Assembly: GCF_016889705.1 (NCBI RefSeq)
Contig: NZ_CP069526.1
Span: forward strand, 5,890,001-5,954,000
From: Amycolatopsis sp. FDAARGOS 1241
GTDB lineage: Bacteria; Actinomycetota; Actinomycetes; Mycobacteriales; Pseudonocardiaceae
Length of the DNA: 64,000 nt
Reading direction: 5' to 3'
Each line of letters begins with the position of its first letter. Position 1 is the stretch's first letter. Of this stretch, positions 33,676-42,030 are shown piece after piece. The notes beneath the pieces are model-generated. The model was not told the origin of the DNA, did not search any database, and saw nothing but the letters and a program-made list of their open reading frames with translations. Position numbers and translations under genes: made by a program.

Positions 33676-33728
33676 TCGTGTGCGCGCCCGACACCCGCCG
33701 CCGCATCTTCGTCCGCGCACGTGGAAAC

Positions 33729-33756
33729 GGGGCGCCCGGCGTTCGCCGGGCGCCCC
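33729..33756 (-). terminator. Terminator after the HpaB-like gene
   Basis: GGGGCGCCCGGC (33729-33740) and GCCGGGCGCCCC (33745-33756) form a perfect twelve-base stem with a four-base loop. On the minus strand it is followed by GTTTCC and lies 30 bases after the hydroxylase stop. Confidence 0.8.
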
Positions 33757-33786
33757 GCTGTCCGTGTGCCCCGCGCGGGGCCCCGC

Positions 33787-35265
33787 TCAGGCCTGCACGG
33801 TCTCCGTGCGGCCGTCGAGGTCGTAGCCGGCGAGCGCGCCGTCCACGAGCGCCTCGGCGCGGGCGAAGTCGTAGATCTGGCTCATGCGCGACTTCACCAG
33901 GAACGGCGCCCCGGCGTAGAACATCTCGTACTGCTGGTGCCGGCTCGCGAACTCCGAGCCGATGAGGTCCCACACCAGCTTCAGCAGCTTCACGCGTTCG
34001 ACGGTCGGGTGACCGGGCGACTGCACGTAGCGCTCGAAGTCGGCGCGCGCTTCGGGGTTCGCGAAGTCACCGGCCGACGACGGCAGCTGGATCACGCCAC
34101 CGCCCACGAGGTCGCGGACGAGGTGCAGCAGCTTCGGGTAGAAGTCCGACTGCAGCGTCATCGTCGCGTAGCACTCCTCACGACCCGGCCAGGCCACGCC
34201 CTTCTCGTCGACCTCGCAGTGCTGTTCCTGCGCGTACACGAGCCCCGCCACCATCGCCGCGTGAGCGGCCAGCTCACCGAGCACCCCGCGCACCGGCGGG
34301 AACTTGTCCGAGCCGTTCATGCGCGCGACCCGCAGCGCGAGGCCCGCCAGCAGGTCCAGCTTCACGGAGAAGCGGATCTGGGCCTGGTTGTTGCCCAGCA
34401 GGTGCGCGGGCGTGCGGCTCCACTGGTCGCTCGTGATCTGCCGGTCGCGGAACACGAACACGTGCTCCCACGGCACGAAGACGTCGTCGAACACGATCAG
34501 CGAGTCGGTCTCGTCGAAGCGGCTGGCGAGCGGGTAGTCGTACACGCTCGTGGCGGCTTCGGCGTAGCTGCGCCGCGAGTAGATCTTCAGGCCCTCGGCG
34601 CCGATCGGGACGGCGACGGAGATCGCCTGGTCCTCGTCACCCGGCTGAAGCGGCACGATGCAGCTGAGCACCAGGTAGTCGGAGATCGCGGCACCGGTGC
34701 CGAGCATCTGCGCGCCGGCGACCACGATGCCGTCTTCGCGCTCCTCCTTGACCCCCGCGTACAGGTGCGGGTCGGCCTGCTGGTGCGCGGGCTTGCTGCG
34801 GTCGATCTGCGGCGGCACGATCGCGTACGAGCAGTACAGGTCGTTGTCGCGCACGTATTCGTAGAAGCGCGTGACGTTGTCGGCGAAGCGCTGCCCGCCG
34901 GCCGCGAAGACGTCGGAGCGGCCCGCCCAGCCGGCGAGGAACCCGGCGACGTGCTCCGGGCCGCGGCCCATGAGGCCGAACGTGGCCTCGGCCGTCTTCC
35001 GCAGTGCCACGCGGCGGCGGCGCAGGTCGTCCTCACCGCGCGGGATGAGGTACGACAGGTTCACCGGCGCTCCCGTGACGGGCGACGGGAACGTCATCTC
35101 CGCCGCGTTGGCGGGGTCGTGCGCCATGTCGTACACGCGCGCGATGGACTCGACGGCCCCCTTGAACGCGGGGTGCGAGGCGACATCGGAGACGTATTCG
35201 CCGTCGACGAACACCCGCCGGTTGTCGCGCAGTCCTTCGACGTAGTCCTTACCGGAACGCGTCAC
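33787..35265 (-). CDS. 4-hydroxyphenylacetate 3-hydroxylase (HpaB)-family oxygenase
   Basis: A 492-residue FADH2-dependent monooxygenase of the HpaB/PvcC type. Family segments include GKDYVEGLRDNRRVFVDGEY at the N-terminus, the substrate/FAD region RSKPAHQQADPHLY, a central FDDVFVPWEHVFVFRDRQ and C-terminal GGGVIQLPSSAGDF. It uses reduced flavin from a separate reductase to hydroxylate an aromatic or heteroaromatic ring in the cytoplasm. The reductase gene lies immediately upstream with an ATGA overlap. The substrate cannot be assigned; it may be a phenol or an N-heterocycle. Confidence 0.92.
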   Translation of the reverse strand: MTRSGKDYVEGLRDNRRVFVDGEYVSDVASHPAFKGAVESIARVYDMAHDPANAAEMTFPSPVTGAPVNLSYLIPRGEDDLRRRRVALRKTAEATFGLMGRGPEHVAGFLAGWAGRSDVFAAGGQRFADNVTRFYEYVRDNDLYCSYAIVPPQIDRSKPAHQQADPHLYAGVKEEREDGIVVAGAQMLGTGAAISDYLVLSCIVPLQPGDEDQAISVAVPIGAEGLKIYSRRSYAEAATSVYDYPLASRFDETDSLIVFDDVFVPWEHVFVFRDRQITSDQWSRTPAHLLGNNQAQIRFSVKLDLLAGLALRVARMNGSDKFPPVRGVLGELAAHAAMVAGLVYAQEQHCEVDEKGVAWPGREECYATMTLQSDFYPKLLHLVRDLVGGGVIQLPSSAGDFANPEARADFERYVQSPGHPTVERVKLLKLVWDLIGSEFASRHQQYEMFYAGAPFLVKSRMSQIYDFARAEALVDGALAGYDLDGRTETVQA

Positions 35266-35825
35266 GCCGATTCCTCCAGTGCGATCGGTAGCGGCCGGGG
35301 CCGCGGGTGGTGGATCCCCGCCTGCAACTGCCGGTAGCTGCCCCGGAAGTGCACGAGCGGTTCATGGTGTGGCAGCGCCGAGCTGAGCCCGATGCCGCCG
35401 ACGGTGGCGATGAGCACGGCGTGCGTGCCCGCTTCGACGTCCTGGTCGATCTCGCAGTCCAGGAACGCCAGTGCCCCCGAGAGGGCGGGGCTGTGCCAGC
35501 CCTCCCGCCGCGTGAGCCACTCCGCCGGCAGGGCCTTGTCGGCGCCCGGGCGCGCGCAGTGGTCCGAGATCTCGCGGGCGGGCGAGCCGAGGATGTTCAC
35601 GCCGAAGCGGCGTGTTTCGGCGATGCGCTCGTAGGTGCGGGTGGACCGGTTGACGCAGACCAGGATCAGCAGCGGATCGACCGACACCGACGAGAAGGCG
35701 GTGGCCGTCATGCCGATCGGCCGGCCCGCCGCGTCCCAGAGGGTGATGACGTTGACGCTCGACGCGAACGAGCCGAGAGCCGCCTTGAACCCGCTGGGAT
35801 CACTGTCCGCGGAATGCAGAGCCAT
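35262..35825 (-). CDS. Flavin reductase (HpaC-like) of the two-component monooxygenase
   Basis: A 187-residue flavin:NAD(P)H reductase with the family's FMN-binding core (FKAALGSFASSVNVITLW, GMTATAFSSVSVDPLLILVC, RRFGVNILGSPAREIS, FLDCEIDQDVEAGTHAVLIA). It supplies FADH2/FMNH2 to the HpaB partner. ATG 35823-35825 has an AGGAGGT Shine-Dalgarno; a longer start at 35855 lacks one. Its promoter DNA is very A/T-rich with TAGTTGACTA and the AAGTCAGGTA motif on the minus strand, so the MarR proteins encoded next door probably regulate it. Confidence 0.92.
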   Translation of the reverse strand: MALHSADSDPSGFKAALGSFASSVNVITLWDAAGRPIGMTATAFSSVSVDPLLILVCVNRSTRTYERIAETRRFGVNILGSPAREISDHCARPGADKALPAEWLTRREGWHSPALSGALAFLDCEIDQDVEAGTHAVLIATVGGIGLSSALPHHEPLVHFRGSYRQLQAGIHHPRPRPLPIALEESA

Positions 35826-35850
35826 GGGTGACCTCCTGGACCAGAAGGCT

Positions 35851-35882
35851 AACAATAATACCTGACTTTAGTCAACTAAAAC
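35851..35882 (-). promoter_or_regulatory. Promoter/MarR site before the flavin reductase
   Basis: On the minus strand the TAGTTGACTA palindrome runs into AAGTCAGGTATTATTG. TATTAT is a good -10 element, and the palindrome covers the spacer and -35 region, so a bound MarR protein would block the promoter. AAGTCAGGTA is shared with the MFS leader at 29388. Confidence 0.5.
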
Positions 35883-35945
35883 TGTGCCACGTATGATCGC
35901 CGCGTCCGCTCGCCGCCGCGCTCGCCCGAGAGGAAACTCAGTCCC

Positions 35946-36482
35946 ATGAACGACGCAATGCGCGCCTACACCAAGTGGGCCGACATCGGCGACGCCAAGC
36001 GCAGCCGCGAGTTCCAGGCTTACGTGAAGAACATCGCCGACGCGCGCTACGTCACGCGTCGCGTGCTGCGGATCGTCGACGACCAGGCGAAGCACCACGG
36101 CTTGGAACCCCTGCTGCACCAAGCGCTCCTGCAGGTGTACGGGTCCAACGAGGCGCGCGGCATCACCGTCAGCACACTGGCGGCTCGGCTCGACGTGGCC
36201 GCGGCGTTCGCTTCGCGCATGGTGCGCCGCCTCGAGGAGATGGGCCTGGTGACGCGCGAGGCGTCCGAGAGCGATCGCCGCGCCACCAACGTCGTCGCCA
36301 CGGAAGCCGGCGCGCAGAAGCTCGCCGAGATCGACGACGAGGTGCACCACAACGTCGCATTCCTGCAGCACCAGCTGCGCGAAGACGAGCGCCTGTCGGC
36401 GCTGTCGATCTTCGCCTTCTACGTGGGGCTCGACCCCGACTCGGCCATCGCCGAAGCCATCCGCGCGGCCGCGGAATCGTGA
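35946..36482 (+). CDS. MarR-family transcriptional regulator (first of a tandem pair)
   Basis: A 178-residue MarR-type winged-helix protein: ITVSTLAARLDVAAAFASRM, VRRLEEMGLVTREASESDRR and the beta-wing, with long flanking helices for dimerisation. It is divergent from the flavin reductase/HpaB operon and very similar in plan to the next gene (both have a VKxIAxARxVxRKxLR helix and a C-terminal LSxFxFYxGLDxD). The pair probably arose by duplication. It likely senses an aromatic pathway compound. Confidence 0.92.
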   Translation: MNDAMRAYTKWADIGDAKRSREFQAYVKNIADARYVTRRVLRIVDDQAKHHGLEPLLHQALLQVYGSNEARGITVSTLAARLDVAAAFASRMVRRLEEMGLVTREASESDRRATNVVATEAGAQKLAEIDDEVHHNVAFLQHQLREDERLSALSIFAFYVGLDPDSAIAEAIRAAAES

Positions 36483-36503
36483 GCGTCCCCTGATATAGTG
36501 TCC

Positions 36504-36520
36504 TCAGGTCAATGACCTGA
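36504..36520. promoter_or_regulatory. MarR operator TCAGGTCAATGACCTGA
   Basis: A perfect palindrome of eight-base arms around one central base, directly before the second MarR gene. The same sequence with three changes stands at 39921-39937 before the ABC importer operon, so one regulator probably controls both. TATAGT (36494-36499) just upstream is a good -10 element. Confidence 0.7.
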
Positions 36521-36545
36521 AGATGTCATCACGGAGGGGAGCACG

Positions 36546-37091
36546 GTGGAGGACGGGACCGCCCAGCTACTCGCCCTGTGGGGGAAGGGCGCGCACGCGG
36601 CGAGCGACCTCGACTTCGCCAACCACGTCAAGGCGATCGCCCACGCGCGGTTCGTGCTGCGCAAGATCCTCCGGCTGCTTGACGAGCAGGCGATCGCCGG
36701 CGGACTGCAACCGTTGCAGCACCAGGCGCTGCTGCAGATCTTCGGTGCCGAGGACCCGCTGCCGGTGAACAAGGTCGCCGACCGCCTCGACATCGCGCCG
36801 GCGCTCGCGTCGCGGCTGGTGCGCCAGCTCGAGGAGAAGGGGCTCGTGCACCGCGCCCGCATCCCCGACGACCGCCGGGTGATCGCCGTGCACGCGTCGG
36901 AGGCCGGCATCGAGGCGCTGCGCAACATCGACAACGCAGTGCACCACCACGTGAATCACTTCCAGCGCCAGCTGTCCGACGAGGGCAAGTTCGGCGCGCT
37001 GGCCACGTTCTCGTTCTACCTCGGGCTGGACTCCGACCCGCGGCTTGCGCTGCTGCTCTCCGCTGCCGGACGGCAGGCGCACCACCACTGA
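36546..37091 (+). CDS. MarR-family transcriptional regulator (second of a tandem pair)
   Basis: A 181-residue MarR protein paralogous to the preceding gene: LPVNKVADRLDIAPALASRL, VRQLEEKGLVHRARIPDDRR. GTG 36546 follows CGGAGGGGAGC. Its promoter holds the perfect palindrome at 36504-36520. A near copy before the ABC importer operon suggests it regulates itself and substrate uptake, with the first MarR more likely controlling the hydroxylase. That division is an inference. Confidence 0.92.
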   Translation: MEDGTAQLLALWGKGAHAASDLDFANHVKAIAHARFVLRKILRLLDEQAIAGGLQPLQHQALLQIFGAEDPLPVNKVADRLDIAPALASRLVRQLEEKGLVHRARIPDDRRVIAVHASEAGIEALRNIDNAVHHHVNHFQRQLSDEGKFGALATFSFYLGLDSDPRLALLLSAAGRQAHHH

Positions 37092-37453
37092 CGTTTCCGG
37101 GCTCAGCGCAGAATGGGAGTGCAGCCTCCGCTGAGCACAAACCTCCCGGCGAAATCAGGGGCTTGGGGGTCGTCAAGCCACACGTGGGGCCCGGTGTGCC
37201 GGGCCGTCGATGTCGAACCGCGCCACTCCCGCCACCGGGCGAGCGTGCCGGGGATGGTCATCGACAGCGGGCGGACCTTCAGAATCCGCCTGCCGCGCTC
37301 ACGTGCACCCGTAACCGCGCCTCATAAGGCAGACCATCGTCGTGGCCCGGGAGGCGTATTCGCTCATCGGCGCCGCGGGGTCATCCGCCTTCTGCGACGG
37401 CCACACCGGGGCGTGGCGCACCTCGTGTCCGAGATTGGTGACCCTGCACAGGA
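37092..37453. other. Gap without a recognisable gene
   Basis: About 360 bases between the converging MarR and permease genes. I see no ORF with family resemblance and no repeat beyond short GC-rich stems. It ends at the terminator of the importer operon. Confidence 0.5.
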
Positions 37454-37501
37454 CGAAGGGCCTTCGGCCGGGCGTGTCCACACCGGACCGAAGACCCTTC
37501 G
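37454..37501 (-). terminator. Terminator of the ABC importer operon
   Basis: CGAAGGGCCTTCGG (37454-37467) pairs with CCGAAGACCCTTCG (37488-37501) over 14 positions with one mismatch and a 20-base loop, just after the permease stop on the minus strand. Confidence 0.7.
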
Positions 37502-37508
37502 CCGTGCG

Positions 37509-38273
37509 TCAGTGCTGCGGGCGGTACCGCAGCAAGAAGCCCTCCACGGCCGACACGAGCATGTTGATCACGAGCGCCACGAGGCCGACCACGACGACGA
37601 GCCCGTAAACCTGCGCCGACTGGAAGTTCTGCTGCGCGGTCTCCATCAGCTTGCCCAGCCCGGACACCTGCGTGCTGATCTCGACCACCAGCACCAGCAC
37701 CAGCGTGAGCGGCGCGGCGATCTTCACCCCGAGCAGCAGCCCGGGCACGATCGAAGGCAGGTGGATCTTGCGGAACGCCGCGAACTTCCCGAGCCGCAGG
37801 CTCGAGGCGACGTCGGAGAGGATGGTGTCGGCTTCCTTCGCCGAGGCACGCACCTGCAGCAGCACGGGCCACAGCGCGCCGAACACCACGACGTAGAGCT
37901 TCATCGACTCCGTGTAGCCCACGATCAGCACGGCCAGCGGCACGAGCGCGACACCCGGGAGGAACCGGAAGTACTCGAGGATCGGGCCGAGCAGCCGTTC
38001 CGCGATCGGGACGCGGCCGATCAGCAGGCCGAGCACCGCGCCGAGCGCGGTGGCGGCCAGCAGCGACAGCACGAACGTCTCGAGCGTGGCGAGCAACCCC
38101 GTCAGCAGCGCCCCACCGGAGGTGAGCTGCAGGGTCTGCGTGAACCACGCCGACGGTGGTGGGAAGAAGGTGCTCGAGCTGTCGCCGACGACCTGCCACA
38201 GCACCAGCAGCAGCGCCAGGGGCAACAGGCCGCGCAGGGGCGCGACCCCGGACTTGCGGGTTTTACGCGGCAT
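37509..38273 (-). CDS. ABC importer permease 2 (SsuC/TauC-like)
   Basis: About 254 residues, with six hydrophobic helices and the cytoplasmic EAA-type loop (DVASSLRLGKFAAFRKIHLPSI). This is the BPD_transp_1 fold found in nitrate/sulfonate/taurine-type importers. ATG 38271-38273 (MPRKTRKSG) is used; upstream ORF sequence lies within the other permease gene. It overlaps the stop of permease 1 by 11 bases and is the last gene of the operon. Two distinct permeases suggest a heterodimeric channel. Confidence 0.9.
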   Translation of the reverse strand: MPRKTRKSGVAPLRGLLPLALLLVLWQVVGDSSSTFFPPPSAWFTQTLQLTSGGALLTGLLATLETFVLSLLAATALGAVLGLLIGRVPIAERLLGPILEYFRFLPGVALVPLAVLIVGYTESMKLYVVVFGALWPVLLQVRASAKEADTILSDVASSLRLGKFAAFRKIHLPSIVPGLLLGVKIAAPLTLVLVLVVEISTQVSGLGKLMETAQQNFQSAQVYGLVVVVGLVALVINMLVSAVEGFLLRYRPQH

Positions 38274-39039
38274 CGTCGCCTCCCCGGGCGGTTTGACGGG
38301 CACCCGGTACGAACCGCAGCGCCCACACGAGAACGAAGTTGAGCACGATGCCGAGCACACCGGTCAGCAGGATGTAGGAGAACATCGCGGCCGGGCGCAG
38401 CGACTGCTGCTGCTCCACGAGCGCGTAGCCGATGCCTGCCGGGTCGCCGACGATCTCGGCGACGATGGCCAGCACGAGCGCGGCCGACAGGCTCAGCCGC
38501 AGCGCCACGACGATCTTCGGCAACGCCGTCGGCAGTGCGAACTTCACGATCTTGGCGACCGGCGAAAGAGCGAGGCTGCGCGCCAGGTCCTGGTGGACCG
38601 GGTTCACCCCGCGCACGCCGTCGATCGTGCTGATGGCCACGGGCCAGATCGCGACCCAGGCGGCGATCACGATCTCCATCTCCACCGTCTGCGCCAGCAG
38701 GATCACCACGATCGGCACGAAGGAGATCGCGGGCAGCGCGCGCAGGACCTCCACCGAGGCCATGCCGTAGGTCCACGCCGGACGGACGAGCCCGAGCAGG
38801 AGCCCCAGCAGCAGGCCCAGCACCGACCCCAGCGCCCAGCCGCCGAGGCACGCGGCGAGCGTGTGCCCGGTGTCGGTGGCGAGCTCACCGGAGGTGATCA
38901 GGTCCACTGTGGCCGACCAGATGTCCGACGGTGCCGGGATGTTGTCGTACGGCAGCAGTCCGGTCGACTTCACCAGCTGCCACAGCAGGATCGCGACGAC
39001 CGGGACGACGAACCCGGCCAGCCGCCGCCCGGCCCTCAC
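38263..39039 (-). CDS. ABC importer permease 1 (SsuC/TauC-like)
   Basis: A 258-residue inner-membrane permease with about six helices and an EAA loop (DLARSLALSPVAKIVKFALP, then T-A-L-P-K). GTG 39037-39039 overlaps the stop of the ATPase gene (GTGA). It pairs with permease 2 downstream and the ATPase upstream, forming a complete importer with the lipoprotein encoded divergently at 40101. Confidence 0.9.
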   Translation of the reverse strand: MRAGRRLAGFVVPVVAILLWQLVKSTGLLPYDNIPAPSDIWSATVDLITSGELATDTGHTLAACLGGWALGSVLGLLLGLLLGLVRPAWTYGMASVEVLRALPAISFVPIVVILLAQTVEMEIVIAAWVAIWPVAISTIDGVRGVNPVHQDLARSLALSPVAKIVKFALPTALPKIVVALRLSLSAALVLAIVAEIVGDPAGIGYALVEQQQSLRPAAMFSYILLTGVLGIVLNFVLVWALRFVPGARQTARGGDDAA

Positions 39040-39902
39040 CGTGTCTCCGAAACGCGCGGTGTCTCCGACTCGGCGCGCAAGGCCTCGTACACGCGGTGGC
39101 GCGCGGCGAGGTAGGCCGGGAGCTCCTTCGTCGCCACCTGGTCGCGCGGACGCGGCAGGTCGATGGCCAGCTCGCGCCCGACCGTCGCGGGCCGGCCAGC
39201 GAGCACGAGCACGCGGTCGGACAGGTACACGGCTTCGTCGATGTCGTGGGTCACGAACACGACCGTCGCGCCGGTGACGGCGGCGACCTTGAGCAGCTCG
39301 TCCTGCAGCTGCGCCTTGGTCATCGCGTCGAGCGCGCCGAACGGTTCGTCCATCAGCAGCACCTCGGGACGCATCACGAGCGCTCGCGCGATCTGCACGC
39401 GCTGCTGCATGCCGCCCGAAAGCTGCCAGGGATAGTCCTTCCCGCGATCGCCGAGGCCGACCAGCTCGAGCGCTTCGCGCACGCGCTCCTCGCGTTCGGC
39501 TTTGCCGGTGCGGCCTTCCAGCCCCAGCGCGACGTTGCGCTCCACCGTGCGCCACTGCAGCAGCGACGCGGCGTAGTTCTGGAACACGATGCCGACCCCC
39601 GACGGCGGGCCGGTGATCTCCTCGCCGCGGAACCGCACGGACGAACCCTCACCCGGCGCGAGGAGGCCGGCGAGGATCCGCAGCAGGGTCGTCTTCCCGG
39701 TCCCGGACGGACCGAGGATGCTCAGGAACTCCCCCTGTGCGCAGGAGAATCCGACGTCCTCGAGCACCCGCAGGACCCGGTCGCGGGTGCGGTACTCGAC
39801 GAACAGCTTGCTGCACGAAAACGCATCCGCCGTCTCGGTGGCCGGTGCGCTGGCTTCTACGGTCACGGGCTCGGGACCTCCTTCAGGGCTGGCGTTGGCC
39901 AT
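39036..39902 (-). CDS. ABC importer ATPase (SsuB/TauB-like)
   Basis: A 288-residue nucleotide-binding protein: Walker A GPSGTGKTT, Q-loop VFQNYAASLLQW, signature LSGGMQQR, Walker B VLLMDEPFGALD and H-loop VFVTHDIDEAV. It is closest to the nitrate/sulfonate/taurine group. The N-terminal 30 residues before the fold are Glu/Ala-rich. It is the first gene of the minus-strand operon, starting 19 bases from the operator at 39921. Confidence 0.92.
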   Translation of the reverse strand: MANASPEGGPEPVTVEASAPATETADAFSCSKLFVEYRTRDRVLRVLEDVGFSCAQGEFLSILGPSGTGKTTLLRILAGLLAPGEGSSVRFRGEEITGPPSGVGIVFQNYAASLLQWRTVERNVALGLEGRTGKAEREERVREALELVGLGDRGKDYPWQLSGGMQQRVQIARALVMRPEVLLMDEPFGALDAMTKAQLQDELLKVAAVTGATVVFVTHDIDEAVYLSDRVLVLAGRPATVGRELAIDLPRPRDQVATKELPAYLAARHRVYEALRAESETPRVSETR

Positions 39903-39920
39903 GATGGGCGTCTACCTTCC

Positions 39921-39940
39921 ACACGTCAATGACTTGAGTA
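39921..39940. promoter_or_regulatory. MarR operator of the ABC importer operon
   Basis: ACACGTCAATGACTTGA (39921-39937) matches the palindrome before the second MarR gene at 14 of 17 positions, and ACTTGAGTA (39932-39940) overlaps it. It lies just upstream of the ATPase start. Confidence 0.6.
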
Positions 39941-40014
39941 GTGCTTTTTGGTCTGCGATACAGCCTTAACAGTGCTGTTACCAAGGTCCTGAGCTGGAGC
40001 ATTGAGCGATTAGC

Positions 40015-40026
40015 TAACTTGAGTTA
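40015..40026. promoter_or_regulatory. MarR-type palindrome before the substrate-binding gene
   Basis: TAACTTGAGTTA is a perfect twelve-base palindrome in A/T-rich DNA 75 bases before the lipoprotein gene. It shares ACTTGAGT with the sites at 30857 and 39932. Confidence 0.6.
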
Positions 40027-40100
40027 CTGTCTCTGCTCAACTACTTCGGATAGTGAACCAGTACACGATCCCCAATCCACCCCCATCCCACGGAGGCGTC

Positions 40101-41063
40101 ATGAGGGGCACCCGCATCACCGCGCTGGCCACGGCCCTGCTCGCCGGGGCGCTCGCCCTTTCCGCCTGCAGCGGTTCCAGCGGCTCCACGTCCTCGAGCG
40201 ACGGCACGATCCGCCTGGCGCTGAACAACACCAACGACTCGCTCGCCGTTCTCGTCGCGCAGCAGCAAGGCTTCTTCGCCAAGCACGGCATCAAGGGCGT
40301 GCAGACGACGACGCTCAACGACATCACACTGGTGCCCTCACTGCTGGGCAAGCAGTACGACCTCGGCTTCAGCGTCGCGCCGATCATGCTGCGCGCGTCG
40401 TCGTCCGGTGTGCCGCTGGTTGCCGTGTCGGGCAACAACGGCGACTCCCCCGAAGACCAGAGCGTGCAGATCTTCGTGCGCCCGGACATCACCGACGTGA
40501 AGCAGTTGCGCGGCAAGCGGATCGGCTCGCCGACGCTGACCGGCAACATCAACATCGCGACCAAGGCGTGGCTGTCGAAGAACGGCGTGGACCCGGCCGC
40601 GGAGCAGTTCGTGCAGGTGCCGACGCCGAACATGATCGACGAGCTCAAGGCCGGCCAGGTCGACGCCGTCGAGGTGATCAACCCGTTCATCACCGTCGGC
40701 AAGCAGGCCGGGATGCGCAGCCTCGGCGATCCGGAGCGGGCGCTGAGCCCCAACTACCTCGGCGGCACCTACTGGGTCGCGACGAAGGACTGGACGCAGG
40801 CGAACCCCCAGCTCGCCGACGGGTTCAAGGCGGCGATCCAGGACGCGGCGCAGTGGATCAAGGGCAACACCGACGGGGCGTACGCGGCGTCGGCCGCCTA
40901 CACGAAGGTGACCGCCGAACAGGCCAAGAAGTCGCCGCTGGGCGAGTTCACCACCGAGGTGTCGGAGGGTGACCTCAAGATCTGGGGCGACGCCATGAAG
41001 CAGTTCGGCGGGTTCGGCGGCACCGTCGACTACAGCAAACTCGTCTACTCCGGCTCGAAGTGA
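40101..41063 (+). CDS. ABC importer substrate-binding lipoprotein (SsuA/NMT1-like)
   Basis: About 320 residues. A basic start (MRGTRIT), a hydrophobic helix and the lipobox LSAC-S mark a secreted lipoprotein with the modified Cys at about residue 22. The mature part has the type 2 binding-protein fold (LAVLVAQQQGFFAKHGIKGV, VTDVKQLRGKRIGSPTLTGN-like hinge, DELKAGQVDAVEVINPF). ATG 40101 follows CACGGAGGCGTC. It is divergent from the ATPase/permease operon, whose substrate it should capture outside the membrane. Confidence 0.92.
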   Translation: MRGTRITALATALLAGALALSACSGSSGSTSSSDGTIRLALNNTNDSLAVLVAQQQGFFAKHGIKGVQTTTLNDITLVPSLLGKQYDLGFSVAPIMLRASSSGVPLVAVSGNNGDSPEDQSVQIFVRPDITDVKQLRGKRIGSPTLTGNINIATKAWLSKNGVDPAAEQFVQVPTPNMIDELKAGQVDAVEVINPFITVGKQAGMRSLGDPERALSPNYLGGTYWVATKDWTQANPQLADGFKAAIQDAAQWIKGNTDGAYAASAAYTKVTAEQAKKSPLGEFTTEVSEGDLKIWGDAMKQFGGFGGTVDYSKLVYSGSK

Positions 41064-41077
41064 CAGGAGCAACTGAC

Positions 41078-42013
41078 TTGTCCACAACGGACTCCGTGGC
41101 CGCGGCGGTGACCTACCGCCTCGCCGAAGCCCCCTCGTCGCTGCACGACTTCCACGCCCCCGAAGGCGTGTCGCTGCAGTACTACGAGATCACCTCCCTC
41201 GACGGCCGCAGCGGGCCGGCCGCGCACCTGGTGCCGGCCGAGCCGCTGCCGGACGCGCCACTCGTGCTGAGCGTGCACGGCAGCGGCGGCAGCATCGGCA
41301 GCCGGCCGGTGCGCACGCTGGCGCTGGGGCTGAGCGCTCGCGGCGTGCCGGTGCTGGCGATCAACACCCGCCAGTCGGGCGAGGCCGTGAACACGGACAA
41401 CTACTACGCCACGGTGCGCGACGTCGAGGCCGCGTACTGGACCGCGCGCGCACTCGGGTACTCGAAGATCGTGCTGCACGGGCACAGCCTCGGCACGTCG
41501 CAGGTCTCACTGTTCGCCGCGACGCACTGGCACGAGACCACTGCCGGTGTCGTGCTGACGGGCATGTTCGCGGACCTGCCGTGGAAGTCGCGGCACCTGC
41601 TCATCAACGACGAGGCGACCTACCGCGCGCTCACCGAGGAAGCGGTGGCGGCCGTGCGGGCCGGCGACTTCGGGCGCACGCTGTCGACGGAGATGTCCTG
41701 GCTCGGCGGGCGCTCGGTTCCCGTGACGGCACAGCACTTCCTGACCTACCGGCGCACCGGGATCGCGGGTGCGCGCAGCCTCGACTGGGTCGCGCGCGTG
41801 CCGAACCCGATCCTCATGCTGCGCGACGAGCACGACACCGTGATCCACGACTTCGAGCCGGGCTGGCTGGAGGCGGCGCTCGAGCACGGGCTGTCGCCGT
41901 CGGTCACGTCGGTGTCGCTGCCGTCGCCGGAAGGCACGGAGGGACACCGCTTCGACGGCTCCTCGGAGTCGCTTGTGGACACCGTGGCCGGCTGGCTCGC
42001 GAAACTCGGCTGA
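41078..42013 (+). CDS. Alpha/beta hydrolase
   Basis: About 311 residues. Nucleophile elbow GHSLGTSQ, oxyanion region SVHGSGGSIG, acid in LRDEHD and the final His in EGHRF form a full triad. I choose TTG 41078, which has AGGAG eight bases upstream; a GTG at 41060 overlapping the previous stop is the alternative. It follows the binding-protein gene and precedes the FAD monooxygenase, so it is probably an esterase or C-C hydrolase of the same pathway. Confidence 0.85.
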   Translation: MSTTDSVAAAVTYRLAEAPSSLHDFHAPEGVSLQYYEITSLDGRSGPAAHLVPAEPLPDAPLVLSVHGSGGSIGSRPVRTLALGLSARGVPVLAINTRQSGEAVNTDNYYATVRDVEAAYWTARALGYSKIVLHGHSLGTSQVSLFAATHWHETTAGVVLTGMFADLPWKSRHLLINDEATYRALTEEAVAAVRAGDFGRTLSTEMSWLGGRSVPVTAQHFLTYRRTGIAGARSLDWVARVPNPILMLRDEHDTVIHDFEPGWLEAALEHGLSPSVTSVSLPSPEGTEGHRFDGSSESLVDTVAGWLAKLG

Positions 42014-42030
42014 AAGGGGAAAAGACAGCA

